Shown here one piece after another: positions 5,642 through 13,175 of a DNA stretch of 16,330 bases (its first letter is position 1; the number at the start of each line of letters is the position of its first letter). The notes beneath the pieces were generated by a model. The model was not told where the DNA came from and made no database searches. It saw only the letters and a list, made by a program, of their open reading frames with translations. Where the stretch lies: the NCBI GenBank assembly GCA_910585865.1, contig CAJUGO010000025.1, positions 1-16,330 of the forward strand, in the 5' to 3' direction. Both the position numbers and the translations under genes were made by a program. This DNA is from an uncultured Ruminococcus sp. GTDB lineage: Bacteria; Bacillota; Clostridia; Oscillospirales; Acutalibacteraceae.

Positions 5642-5681
5642 CAATGTCTGACATTTGGGATGCACTTCAAAATGGGGTGGC
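5599..5681. repeat. 83-bp imperfect inverted repeat
   Basis: GCCACTCCAAATGAAGT (5599-5615) is an imperfect inverse of ACTTCAAAATGGGGTGGC (5664-5681). The arms enclose a candidate toxin promoter and an AATGTC/GACATT palindrome. It follows the stop of the zinc-ribbon gene at 5689, so it may serve as its transcript end; the size and arms also recall a small MITE-like insertion, without proof. Confidence 0.4.
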
Positions 5682-5688
5682 TTTTGAT

Positions 5689-6420
5689 TTATTTTAATTT
5701 GCTTGAATCCGCATTAAAGACAATTTCCTTTACATCAACGTCTGATCGGTTGACTTTACAGAGTTTCTTCCACTCTGTCTCTGTTCCGCCATAATAGATT
5801 TTTTCCATATCGTGAAAATATCCCCAGAATGAATTTTCAACACTCTTTATTGACTTAGGAATATATAAATACTTAATTCCAGAACTGTTAAACGCATTAT
5901 TTTTAATGTACTTTGTACCATTAGGTAAAATAACACTATCAACAGATGACGCAAAGAAAACTGCATCGTTGAAAGAAACAACTTTTCGTTCTTTACCATC
6001 TATTTTGTAAGTATCGTTAATTTTCACTTTATCATCTGTGCCCTTATAGTCTTTAATGAAAATTTCGTCACCGTCAAGATAATAATCAAAATTATCAATC
6101 TCAGTGTAACTACTCGCCCACACAGATTTATTTTCATCTGACGAGGAATCATTTTTAGCAATCCCTCCGCCGATTCCAAATACAAATACTACAACAATTA
6201 ACCAAAACCACCATTTTTTGTATATTGGCTTATTATGTTTTAAAACAGGAATTGAAACACTCTGCTCATTATTTGCTTTCGTCTGAACATCTTCCGTTTT
6301 ATTAACGTAAATTGTTTGATTAATAACGGTTTTTCCGTCTGGTTTAGCAATATAACTTCCGCAGTAACTGCATAATTCGGCATTATTCCGATTATCACCA
6401 CCACAATATGGACATCTCAT
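5689..6420 (-). CDS. membrane protein with zinc ribbon and leucine-rich-repeat-like C-terminus (phage moron)
   Basis: A 243-residue protein from ATG at 6420, chosen over the upstream ATG at 6456 because GGGGGAAAG lies 5 nt before it and because the zinc ribbon then begins at residue 2. Residues 3-20 hold the zinc ribbon CPYCGG...CSYC (Cys 3, 6, 17, 20). Residues about 65-88 (KKWWFWLIVVVFVFGIGGG) form one membrane anchor, followed by a Ser/Asp-rich linker. The C-terminal domain (about 150-240) resembles the BspA-type LRR_5 repeats (VILPNGTKYIKNNAFNSSGI, then LYIPKSIKSVE, and IYYGGTETEWKKL). The topology would put the zinc ribbon inside and the repeats outside the cell. It is not a structural phage gene; function unknown, perhaps cell surface change or superinfection exclusion. 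It shares its anchor with the next gene. Confidence 0.75.
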   Translation of the reverse strand: MRCPYCGGDNRNNAELCSYCGSYIAKPDGKTVINQTIYVNKTEDVQTKANNEQSVSIPVLKHNKPIYKKWWFWLIVVVFVFGIGGGIAKNDSSSDENKSVWASSYTEIDNFDYYLDGDEIFIKDYKGTDDKVKINDTYKIDGKERKVVSFNDAVFFASSVDSVILPNGTKYIKNNAFNSSGIKYLYIPKSIKSVENSFWGYFHDMEKIYYGGTETEWKKLCKVNRSDVDVKEIVFNADSSKLK

Positions 6421-6447
6421 ACTTACTTTCCCCCACAAGATTTGAAG

Positions 6448-6468
6448 TATAGCCACTCCAAATGGAGT
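6448..6468. repeat. 21-bp direct repeat, right copy
   Basis: Matches 5595-5615 at 20 of 21 positions. This copy extends into the perfect hairpin at 6452-6471 and falls between the two moron genes. Confidence 0.6.
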
Positions 6469-6471
6469 GGC
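6452..6471. repeat. perfect 20-bp palindromic hairpin between the moron genes
   Basis: GCCACTCC (6452-6459), AAAT, GGAGTGGC (6464-6471) makes an 8-bp perfect stem with a 4-nt loop between the stop of the 200-residue gene and the start of the next gene. It has no U-tract on either strand, so an mRNA processing or stability element is more likely than a terminator. Confidence 0.55.
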
Positions 6472-6479
6472 CTAATTAG

Positions 6480-7082
6480 TTATTCACTTATTTCATAATA
6501 TTCTATAGAGATTTTTGGGAGTGAAACACTGTTACCCAAAACAGATTCATATGTATAATTACCCTCACAAGTACCCCAAAAAGTCAATATGTCATCTTTA
6601 AGAATTTTATCTTCTCCATCAGGTATTTCTACAGTTGCATAAATGGTATCTGTCCATATTACATCATCAATGTATTCAAATTCCTCTTTAGTTATGTTTA
6701 TCCTCAAATCAACAGAGTCTCCCCAGCTTGATTCCTGCACCTGTATAACTTCGCCTGTAAATTTATAATTATTTCCCTTATACTTGTCAGGATTTCGTGA
6801 TAATGTTTTAAAATCAATTGTATCACAACTATCCTTAAATTCACTTTCAACTTTTGCTGGATCTTCTGTAGGCTTTTCTGTAGCTGGGTCTGCCTTAGTT
6901 AATTCTTCAGTCGCTATAGATTTTGTTGGTTTTGTTCCACTATCATTGCTTTGACCACTGTCATTAGATGTAGCACTTATTACACTAATTAAAACAACTA
7001 TTACAATTGCCCAAAACCACCACTTTTTGAAAAACGGCTTTTTGGGTTTAACTTGTTGGTTGTATTGTGTTTGACTATCCAT
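6480..7082 (-). CDS. membrane-anchored protein with OB-fold-like C-terminal domain (phage moron)
   Basis: A 200-residue protein with a short cytoplasmic tail (MDSQTQYNQQVKPKKPF), a single membrane anchor at about 19-38 (KKWWFWAIVIVVLISVISA), a Ser/Thr/Pro/Lys-rich linker at 40-80 with TEKPTEDP repeats, and a C-terminal domain at 85-200. The latter has KYKGNNYKFTGEVIQVQES, VDLRINIT, IYATVEIPDGEDKIL and DDILTFWGTCEGNYTYES, which recalls the tRNA_anti-like OB-fold family found in extracellular proteins of Firmicutes; this is from memory. The start has the ribosome binding site AAGGAGAGG, and the promoter at 7124-7152 gives a leader of about 35 nt. Together they form a promoter-led unit of the moron type, unlinked to tail assembly. 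A role in lysogeny is inferred only. Confidence 0.78.
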   Translation of the reverse strand: MDSQTQYNQQVKPKKPFFKKWWFWAIVIVVLISVISATSNDSGQSNDSGTKPTKSIATEELTKADPATEKPTEDPAKVESEFKDSCDTIDFKTLSRNPDKYKGNNYKFTGEVIQVQESSWGDSVDLRINITKEEFEYIDDVIWTDTIYATVEIPDGEDKILKDDILTFWGTCEGNYTYESVLGNSVSLPKISIEYYEISE

Positions 7083-7123
7083 TCTTTCCTCTCCTTAAAT
7101 GTTCTAAAAAATAACTTGCTATC

Positions 7124-7152
7124 ATAATACAACAAAAAAAGATGTAAGTCAA
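7124..7152 (-). promoter_or_regulatory. moron promoter
   Basis: Minus strand TTGACT (7152-7147), a 17-nt gap and TATTAT (7129-7124), both one mismatch from the consensus. Transcription would start near 7117, 35 nt before the OB-fold gene. It marks an independent transcription unit placed between Gp15 and the tape measure. Confidence 0.65.
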
Positions 7153-7177
7153 CAATAAAACAGTACAATACCAATAA

Positions 7178-7723
7178 TTATACAAGATTATTAATAAAAT
7201 CAAGCTCTTCTTGTTCCTCAGGGGTAAGCTTTTCTTTAATATTAATTAACTCTTTGTGCTCGTTGTAAAATTCCCGTTCCCATTTATCAAGTTTCTTATG
7301 TTTTGCTCGTTTGGAACGTATACTCATAACCTGCGAATATAAACCCTCGCCTATTTCGTTAAACAATCCCAGAAAAGACCACCAATGCAAATAATCAGAT
7401 GTTCGTGTTTCATAACCCGCAACTTTGTTAACGGCAGGAAAAATTATGCTTTGGTCATAATCCCAATCCATAATTTTAGCAGGAGATTGCTTTGACTTTG
7501 GCATATCACCGCCATCAAGAAACCATGTTGCTTTTTTAAGAGCTTCATTACCATTGTCGGGCAATTCCTTAAACAGACATTTAAGGCAAATAATCATTTT
7601 ATCATAATTGTTAAGAGTATTATCGTTATAAGCTTCAAAGATGGTTAAAGCCACTCTGAAATCTGAATTTATATCATAGTACTTGCCGTCAACTTCAAGA
7701 CTTCGCGGTAAAAATCCTATCAT
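7178..7723 (-). CDS. phage tail protein, bacteriophage Gp15 family
   Basis: A 181-residue protein opening MIGFLPRSLEVDGKYYDINS, with FRVALTIFEAYNDNTLNNYDK and WDYDQSIIFPAVNKVAGYE, then LHWWSFLGLFNEIGEG. These are the hallmarks of the Gp15 family, named after Listeria phage A118 gp15, encoded just before the tape measure. It is thought to act in tail assembly, probably as a chaperone equivalent to lambda gpGT. The start overlaps the stop of the preceding gene (ATGA at 7723-7720), as expected of a translationally coupled pair. In A118-type phages the tape measure normally follows at once; here 2.5 kb of accessory DNA lies between. Confidence 0.85.
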   Translation of the reverse strand: MIGFLPRSLEVDGKYYDINSDFRVALTIFEAYNDNTLNNYDKMIICLKCLFKELPDNGNEALKKATWFLDGGDMPKSKQSPAKIMDWDYDQSIIFPAVNKVAGYETRTSDYLHWWSFLGLFNEIGEGLYSQVMSIRSKRAKHKKLDKWEREFYNEHKELINIKEKLTPEEQEELDFINNLV

Positions 7724-8151
7724 CTTGAAAACTTCTTTGCTTGCGAAGTATATCTTTCAATATGCTTCTCCTGTTTTTTCTGCGCTTCTGTAATATCCTT
7801 TTTAATTATAGGAACAACAGCATTGATAAAATTTTCAAACAGCGTACTGCCATCATCACAAAGCGAAAGACAATTTGTATTTCCAAATGCAGATGTACAT
7901 ACATCAGAATTAAAAATATAATTAATTTGTTCTCTGATTTTGAGATCTGCGGATACAAACACCTCATTTGCTTCATCATCATTATTAATTTTTTTATCTT
8001 TGTATTCCTCAGACAAACTTTCAATAATATTTATAGATTTTTTTATTCTGTCAAGTATGGCATAGTCAGTTGTGTTTACACTGATAATGCAATTTTCATC
8101 GCCATTTATGCAATACTTTTTAATATTATTTTTAAAATTAAGTTTTTCCAC
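7720..8151 (-). CDS. tail assembly chaperone-like protein (between major tail and Gp15)
   Basis: A 143-residue protein starting at GTG 8151 (MEKLNFKNNIKKYCINGDEN), preceded by the ribosome binding site AAGGAGTG. It is predicted mostly alpha-helical with a basic C-terminus (ITEAQKKQEKHIERYTSQAK). Genes between the major tail protein and the tape measure are tail assembly chaperones in most siphoviruses; it resembles the DUF6673 family in layout, as recalled. The 4-nt overlap with Gp15 suggests coupled translation. I see no slippery heptamer that would fuse the two frames. Confidence 0.7.
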   Translation of the reverse strand: MEKLNFKNNIKKYCINGDENCIISVNTTDYAILDRIKKSINIIESLSEEYKDKKINNDDEANEVFVSADLKIREQINYIFNSDVCTSAFGNTNCLSLCDDGSTLFENFINAVVPIIKKDITEAQKKQEKHIERYTSQAKKFSR

Positions 8152-8170
8152 TATAAATCACTCCTTAATA

Positions 8171-8199
8171 GACAGGGACGGCATAAAACCGTCCCTATC
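8171..8199 (-). promoter_or_regulatory. 11-bp hairpin between major tail and chaperone genes
   Basis: GATAGGGACGG pairs with CCGTCCCTGTC around TTTTATG (one G-U pair), only a few nucleotides after the major tail stop. No U-tract follows, so it may protect the 3' end of the abundant major tail mRNA, or partly reduce downstream expression. Confidence 0.6.
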
Positions 8200-8202
8200 A
8201 AA

Positions 8203-8706
8203 TTATTCATTTTGTGTAAATACAGGTACCTTATCAGTAATTACAACCGTGCCCTGATGTCTGTTGCCTGCAAAGGCAATATTGAACGGAATATTTACAC
8301 CGCCCTGAGCACCGCCGTATGACTGCGGTTTAACGTAGCAGTCCTCTATCCATGCGTCATATGAACCTGTTTTCTTATCAACAATAACCTCTAGTATTTT
8401 CGTTTTACAGCTTTCGCCTGTAAGACGATTCATTGCAATATCCTTTATTTTTTCATAAATACTGTCACCTGTATTAGCGTAATATGTATCTGCATCAACG
8501 CTTGGTTCATAGCCATTATCAGTAAACGATGTTTCGTCAAGAATATTTTTGACTGTTCCTGTATCAGGATTAAGTTCCACCGCCATCTCTTCAATGTCCT
8601 TGCCAATCAAATACCAGTTTGGGGTCTCTCCGCCAAAAGATGCATCGATAAAATGGAGAAGATGGCTTCTCTTAAGTTTTCCCATATCGGGTGAAGTTGC
8701 TGTCAT
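8203..8706 (-). CDS. major tail (tube) protein
   Basis: A 167-residue protein in the slot between the tail-completion gene and the chaperones, which holds the major tail tube protein in A118-like phages. It begins MTATSPDMGKLKRSHLLHFI, and the text has typical tube features: short beta strands with GKDIEEMAVELNPDTGTVKN (a segment common in tube proteins) and a late FNIAFAGNRHQGTVVITDK strand. There is no signal peptide. Hundreds of copies stack to form the tail tube round the tape measure. The following hairpin at 8171-8199 fits a highly expressed gene. A ribosome binding site GGTAGGAA lies before the ATG. Confidence 0.82.
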   Translation of the reverse strand: MTATSPDMGKLKRSHLLHFIDASFGGETPNWYLIGKDIEEMAVELNPDTGTVKNILDETSFTDNGYEPSVDADTYYANTGDSIYEKIKDIAMNRLTGESCKTKILEVIVDKKTGSYDAWIEDCYVKPQSYGGAQGGVNIPFNIAFAGNRHQGTVVITDKVPVFTQNE

Positions 8707-8717
8707 AACTAAAATTC

Positions 8718-9158
8718 CTACCTTTCAATTTCATATTGTGCGGTGATTTGCAGTTGATACTGCACACCGCTGTTTAAGTTATTTTCCGGTATTGCGTACA
8801 ACATACCGTTAGAACAGGTTAATTTTTCAAGTTCACCTGTCAAGCATTCATCATCAACAATGATTTCAATTTTTTGGTGCTGTGCCTGTCTTTCAAGCCA
8901 TAACTGAAGTTCAAGCAAAACACCGCTGTTGTTAAGCCTGTCATAGTCATTCACACTCTGAAATACTGCATATAACAGAAAATTATGTTGACGTTTCTGG
9001 TTACCTAATATATCTTCTGTAAGCAATGCATCACCAATTGAAGATAATCCATAACTGTTGTTTGTGTTATCGGTGAAATCAATGTGAATGTCATTGCATA
9101 TATCATTAATCTTTGGGAAATTCTCCAATATAGATTTAATAAGTTCTATAATATTCAT
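8718..9158 (-). CDS. head-tail joining / minor capsid protein (Minor_capsid_3-like)
   Basis: A 146-residue protein opening MNIIELIKSILENFPKINDI, with LYAVFQSVNDYDRLNNSGVL and LELQLWLERQA. This resembles the minor capsid family found directly before the major tail protein in A118-type phages, where it probably acts as a tail terminator or completion protein. The ATG overlaps the stop of the gene upstream (9158-9155), which supports the start and shows coupling. The role is inferred from gene order and general character. Confidence 0.72.
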   Translation of the reverse strand: MNIIELIKSILENFPKINDICNDIHIDFTDNTNNSYGLSSIGDALLTEDILGNQKRQHNFLLYAVFQSVNDYDRLNNSGVLLELQLWLERQAQHQKIEIIVDDECLTGELEKLTCSNGMLYAIPENNLNSGVQYQLQITAQYEIER

Positions 9159-9625
9159 TTTACAACCCCTCCGGCTATTTTTGCCGCACCCCGTAAAATA
9201 ATTTGTTTCTTATCTGCGACCATACGAGCAAACCAAAACGGACCTGCAAGCGGATGTTTACTTTTGTTATAGACAATATTTGCTCCGGTGGGATGTTTTT
9301 TTTCATTTGGTTTTGAATAAAACCCCACAAGTATACCATTTTCCACAATCGGAATATTCTGACCGTAAACCTTGCCTACATATTGATAATGGGCGTATGG
9401 CAGATTTTGATGAATTTCACCGCTTCCAATTACTGTTCCAATAGTTGCAGAAGCTTCAAGAATACCATTTCTGAATGGCATATACGGTTTCATATGTCTT
9501 ATACATTCACTGTCAATAAATCTTTGAGTTTTTTTAAAGTGCATATTTTTTTCGCCTGAAAAATTTTTATCCCACTTAATTCCAAAAAAACCATTATAGT
9601 CCTTTGGCTGTTTTATCTCACACAT
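9155..9625 (-). CDS. minor capsid protein (Minor_capsid_2-like)
   Basis: A 156-residue protein with the typical text HQNLPYAHYQYVGKVYGQNI, then NKSKHPLAGPFWFARMVADK. The patterns YPYA-YQY-GKVY and AGPFW-RM-ADK are the signature of the phage Minor_capsid_2 family, recalled from memory. It fills the head-tail joining slot equivalent to the HK97 gp10 type protein. An alternative start is MHFKKTQRFIDSEC at residue 27; the longer form is kept because it fits the 10-nt gap to the previous stop. Confidence 0.78.
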   Translation of the reverse strand: MCEIKQPKDYNGFFGIKWDKNFSGEKNMHFKKTQRFIDSECIRHMKPYMPFRNGILEASATIGTVIGSGEIHQNLPYAHYQYVGKVYGQNIPIVENGILVGFYSKPNEKKHPTGANIVYNKSKHPLAGPFWFARMVADKKQIILRGAAKIAGGVVK

Positions 9626-9634
9626 ATAATCACC

Positions 9635-10054
9635 TTACCTTGCTGAAATCTTTATATGCTGTAATTTTTTTGAACCGTACAGTTTGCGGTCAATAGACAT
9701 TACTGTATGATATCTGTTATTTTTAGCAAATTCTTTTAGGCTCTCAGACACGCTCTGTTGGCTTGTATTATCAAAATTGAAATGGCATTCACCTTTAATA
9801 ATAATGTCATGTACGGCTCGATTTGGTACTGTTTCGGCACTCAAAATAAGATAATTTGCAGGATAATAATTTTTTGACGGTGTAACAATCATACAATCGG
9901 CAGGAATATAAACCGTAACGCTGTCTGCATTCTGCATTCCGCTTTTGATTACATTTCCTGCCTTGTTTTCCTGCCAATGACAATTAGGTATAAAATATCT
10001 GTAATATCCGTTGCCGTTGGACTTATAAACGGTACAACATGCCTCTGATCTCAT
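9635..10054 (-). CDS. small phage head protein (head closure / connector position)
   Basis: A 139-residue protein (MRSEACCTVYKSNGNGYYRY, then NADSVTVYIPADC) with late text SKNYYPANYLILSAETV and SESLKEFAKNNRYHTVM. It occupies the head-closure position after the connector, and resembles the small DUF6751-type phage proteins as I recall them. Its ATG overlaps the stop of the previous gene (10054-10051). Two adjacent cysteines near the N-terminus are unusual but I assign them no role. Structural function is inferred from position. Confidence 0.65.
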   Translation of the reverse strand: MRSEACCTVYKSNGNGYYRYFIPNCHWQENKAGNVIKSGMQNADSVTVYIPADCMIVTPSKNYYPANYLILSAETVPNRAVHDIIIKGECHFNFDNTSQQSVSESLKEFAKNNRYHTVMSIDRKLYGSKKLQHIKISAR

Positions 10055-10422
10055 CTTCTCACCCCACGGTATAACAGTCCAGTGTCTGCAAGATATGAAT
10101 AAACAACAGACCTGATATTTTTTTGCAAAATCTGCTTTGTGATTTCTGTGTTTTCATAGCTTACAGACATATCGCCGACAGTTTCAGATAAAATACCACA
10201 TTGACCGCCTGATTGTTCATTATTGTAAAGCAATTCGGCAAGCTCACAGCAACACAGTTTAATTTCATCAACTGCAATTTTAAAATCAATATTTTCACCG
10301 CAATAGTTTATGATTATCTGTGTTGCCTTGCGAGCGTAAAAATTAAAAGCGGTATCAATGACCGCTTTTCTGCCGCAAAGATATTTAGTTTTATAGAAAT
10401 TCTCATCCGCGAATACAGTCAT
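10051..10422 (-). CDS. head-tail connector protein
   Basis: A 123-residue mostly alpha-helical protein immediately downstream of the major capsid gene, the slot for the gp6/gp15-type head-tail connector ring that sits below the portal. Text: NFYKTKYLCGRKAVIDTAFN, then LCCCELAELLYNNEQSGGQC, then LSETVGDMSVSYENTE and ending SYLADTGLLYRGVRR. The pattern 'E..G..SV.Y...' followed by a helical end such as YL..TGLLYRGV is common in these connectors. The ATG follows the major capsid stop by 15 nt with an SD-like GGGGTG. Confidence 0.8.
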   Translation of the reverse strand: MTVFADENFYKTKYLCGRKAVIDTAFNFYARKATQIIINYCGENIDFKIAVDEIKLCCCELAELLYNNEQSGGQCGILSETVGDMSVSYENTEITKQILQKNIRSVVYSYLADTGLLYRGVRR

Positions 10423-10437
10423 GCCGACACCCCTAGA

Positions 10438-11406
10438 TTACTTTTTTATTTTTGCAATAACAACCTTTGACTGATCGGAAAGAGCAACAGTATAGTGTTT
10501 ATCCACTGATATATTAGTTTTTCTTGAAAGTGATACTCTGTCTGTTTCAACATTTGTATCACGCTTTAGATATACCGTAATCGCCGCAGTCTCATCCTCT
10601 GTTTCGCCATCCTGAGAAAGCTTAACGATAGGATTAAAATAGCAAGGAGTTGTAACCTTTGTTACCTTATCACCTATTTTGGCATTTGGAAGGGAATTTT
10701 GGATATCGGCAATATTAGAAGATGTTGCAGCAGTTCCGGCACTTTCGTCAAACTTATACCATTCATTAAAAAGAGGTACTTTTTTCGTTGGTACAATTCT
10801 GGTGTTTGCGATTTTACCTATTTCTCCCAACATCATTACATTATTCGGGTACTTATCAGCTGAAATAAAATCGCTGTCCTTACGAAGCTGCGTAATCTGT
10901 TTTGGATCTACAAACATTACCTTATCTGTATTCACTTCTTCCTCAAATAGGTCAATTGCATCAACAACTGAACTGTATTTAATTACAGACGAAGAACCGT
11001 CATAGGTAAGCTGTGCTGTCTGAAGGGCATCTATTGCATCATTATCAACTTTTGCCGCAATAGCTTTTGCAAGCTGATTATTTGTTTCTCCTACTGGATT
11101 GCCGTACCCGCTCAATACTGCTTCATCCGTAAGCTCAACAGCTTTCATTGCTTTTTTTACTTTTGCCGTTGTTGTACTTGCAGTCAACTTTACTGTTTCT
11201 GCTGCAACTCCCTCAGCTACGTCAACCGCATCGCCGATATAAGCATACTGTGGAACCGTTATTGTGTCTCCCGGGACACCTTCCAGAGTAGTATCAATTT
11301 TTGCGAAGGGAGCTACTACAATTTTATCTGAAATTTTAGCAGAAATCATATCTGCCATAACTTCGGGGTCAATAATATCTGCAATTTTTGTTACTTCATT
11401 TGCCAT
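10438..11406 (-). CDS. major capsid protein (N4-gp56 / HK97-fold type)
   Basis: A 322-residue protein after the scaffold gene. It begins MANEVTKIADIIDPEVMADM and has EGVPGDTITVPQYAYIGDAV, AKVKKAMKAVELTDEAVLSG and QLAKAIAAKVDNDAIDAL. The sequence GDTITVP followed by a helix with AVELTDEAVLS-GYGNP is the pattern of the N4-gp56/A118 gp6 family of coat proteins with HK97 fold. Hundreds of copies form the procapsid shell with the scaffold. Ribosome binding site AAAGGATGA lies before the ATG; the preceding stop is 7 nt away. No capsid protease is present in the window, consistent with a scaffold-based, uncleaved shell. Confidence 0.9.
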   Translation of the reverse strand: MANEVTKIADIIDPEVMADMISAKISDKIVVAPFAKIDTTLEGVPGDTITVPQYAYIGDAVDVAEGVAAETVKLTASTTTAKVKKAMKAVELTDEAVLSGYGNPVGETNNQLAKAIAAKVDNDAIDALQTAQLTYDGSSSVIKYSSVVDAIDLFEEEVNTDKVMFVDPKQITQLRKDSDFISADKYPNNVMMLGEIGKIANTRIVPTKKVPLFNEWYKFDESAGTAATSSNIADIQNSLPNAKIGDKVTKVTTPCYFNPIVKLSQDGETEDETAAITVYLKRDTNVETDRVSLSRKTNISVDKHYTVALSDQSKVVIAKIKK

Positions 11407-11413
11407 AAATAAA

Positions 11414-12013
11414 TCATCCTTTCAACTGTTCATATCTTTTCGGGTCACTTTTTTTGAGCTTTAAGCGCTCACTGTAACCCATTTTTGCAAACATTTCTTT
11501 TGTAACACCGTTTGGAGGCGGGTTTCCTGTGTCCCTTACAGGATTTTGAAAAGGCTCATCTGATGTAAACATAAAATCGTTCTCTGATTTTATGTTTTCA
11601 AGCGCCTTTGTGATGTCTTCTGCCTGATTTTTGCTTGATTTTAAAGTATCAAGGTCAAGCAACGCCTTGACAGCCTTTGCATTTTTTGCACCGATTTTCG
11701 TGATTGCACCGTCAAGAATAGAATTAAACTCCATATCAGCAATTTTATTCTGATATTCTGTTTCTTTGGTTTTAAGGTCATTGTTAAGGATTTCGATTTT
11801 ACCCTGCAGTTCCTTAACATCAACACCATCAAATTCTTTCAGCGCGTTCTGAGCGGTTTCCAACTGTGATTTGTAATTATCTCTCGCAGTTGTAATCTTT
11901 TCGACCTCTGCTATTGTTTGATAATTTGCAATAACAGATTTGTCAAATTCAGTTCTTTTCTCTTCCGGAATTTCTATACCTATTTCCGAAAGAATTGTGT
12001 AAATGTTTTTCAT
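11414..12013 (-). CDS. scaffolding protein (phage GP20 / A118 gp5 type)
   Basis: A 199-residue, highly charged and helical protein from ATG at 12013, with AGAAGGGAAACATT ahead of it; the frame extends upstream but that section lies in the terminator region. It opens MKNIYTILSEIGIEIPEEKR, followed by a coiled coil (TARDNYKSQLETAQNALKEF, LQGKIEILNNDLKTKETEYQ), then a middle helix of ITKIGAKNAKAVKALLDLD, and a basic C-terminal end (SERLKLKKSDPKRYEQLKG). The last part is the coat-binding tail typical of scaffold proteins. It acts inside the procapsid and is lost during packaging. Position directly before the major capsid gene agrees. Confidence 0.85.
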   Translation of the reverse strand: MKNIYTILSEIGIEIPEEKRTEFDKSVIANYQTIAEVEKITTARDNYKSQLETAQNALKEFDGVDVKELQGKIEILNNDLKTKETEYQNKIADMEFNSILDGAITKIGAKNAKAVKALLDLDTLKSSKNQAEDITKALENIKSENDFMFTSDEPFQNPVRDTGNPPPNGVTKEMFAKMGYSERLKLKKSDPKRYEQLKG

Positions 12014-12103
12014 AATGTTTCCCTTCTGCGTAGTTTCTATTCCGCTTCGCCTGCGGACGAAATATAGCGCTGTATATACCCACAGCAAAGGTAATTTTAT
12101 ATA

Positions 12104-12138
12104 TAAAAAATGCGCCGTGATTACTACCACAACGCATT
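12104..12138 (-). terminator. intrinsic terminator between minor head and scaffold genes
   Basis: On the minus strand AATGCGTTGTGGT pairs with ATCACGGCGCATT around AGTA (13 bp with several G-U pairs), followed by UUUUU. It is poor on the plus strand, where wobble pairs become mismatches. It would end part of the early transcript after the minor head gene, so scaffold and coat genes may need readthrough or their own promoter in 12014-12100; I found no strong one there. A second hairpin, TCCGC/GCGGA (about 12040-12056), lies just upstream of the scaffold ribosome binding site. Confidence 0.65.
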
Positions 12139-12173
12139 AATTATTGATTTTCAAGACTTACGGAAGCATTTAA

Positions 12174-13010
12174 TCAAGTTATCAGGCAGCTTAATTGACT
12201 TAGCAATGCTCTTTCATCAATAAATACTCGTTCTCTCTGCTGCGGCAAATCCATAGCCTTTGAAAATTTTACATATTCATCAGATGTTTTGAAATATTTT
12301 GCTTTGGCTGCAATAATACTATTCTCATCAGCGTTGCCGCTTTCAAGAAGCTTTATTTTCTCCCGTAGTGCTCGCATAGCAGATTCAAGCCCGCGCTGAT
12401 GTTGGGTAGCTTTATATACTGTATATTCTTTACCGTTATATTCAATCGGTGTATTTTCTTTTGTATTTTGTTCTGCAAGCCATTCATCTGTGTATTTTCT
12501 TTCAGATGCACCAATAACAAAAGCATCATAGCTGTGATAGCAATTTGCACCACATAATCCCGTAACAGTGCCTAATCCGCAAATATCCACAAGTTCATCT
12601 CTACTGTAAACCTTACCCTGAAATTCTTGATGACTTGGTCTTGCGCCTCTGTGCCATGATACTTCAAAATATTCCGTTTCGAGTTTCTCGGCATTATCTT
12701 CGCTGATTTTTGCAGTAACCTGTCTAACGCCTGTCATTACAGCACGTCTTACAGCCACATTGACTCTGTTGCTGTGACTGCTTGCATAATCAACAGTACG
12801 CAAACCACTGCTTGTCATCTCGCTCACTGCGCGATTCAGAACTGTATTATAATCAAATGCTCCGCTTGTAATATCAACAACAGCTTTATCCATCGTATCT
12901 TGATAGTAGCGTGCAATGGGTTTAAAAGCTAACTTTCCGTCAGGTTGTTTTACAGCAAACCCCATCGATTGAGTGATATTGTAACAATCGCCTTTTGTCT
13001 GTATCCTCAT
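12174..13010 (-). pseudogene. minor head protein (Phage_min_cap2-like), C-terminal part after an in-frame stop
   Basis: The longest open piece starts at ATG 13010 (MRIQTKGDCYNITQSMGFAV) and runs 278 residues, but the same frame continues upstream to the TAA at 13178-13176. The text between the stop and 13010 (NLVRDTLKKSNDEIDSIFTD, then NGYARDKQLYLTTGKKFIPY) is clearly coding and continuous with it, so the true gene begins at 13358. The C-terminal section has the minor capsid motif SWHRGARPSHQEFQGKVYSR and LCGANCYHSYDAFVIG, which defines the A118 gp4 (Phage_min_cap2) family. The protein attaches to the portal inside the head. No ribosome binding site of quality lies before 13010, so separate translation of this part is doubtful. 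Confidence 0.85.
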
Positions 13011-13175
13011 CGCCTTAACAAGCTGCTGTAATGGTTTATTTTCTTCGTAAGGTATAAATTTTTTACCGGTTGTTAAATATAATTGCTTATCCCTCGCATA
13101 CCCGTTTTGAATAATATCGGTAAATATACTGTCAATCTCATCATTTGATTTCTTAAGGGTATCACGGACAAGGTT

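Noticed and set aside
7741..8322. 193-residue plus-strand frame
   Set aside because: It is the complement of the chaperone and tail genes, with no ribosome binding site and a composition typical of a shadow frame.
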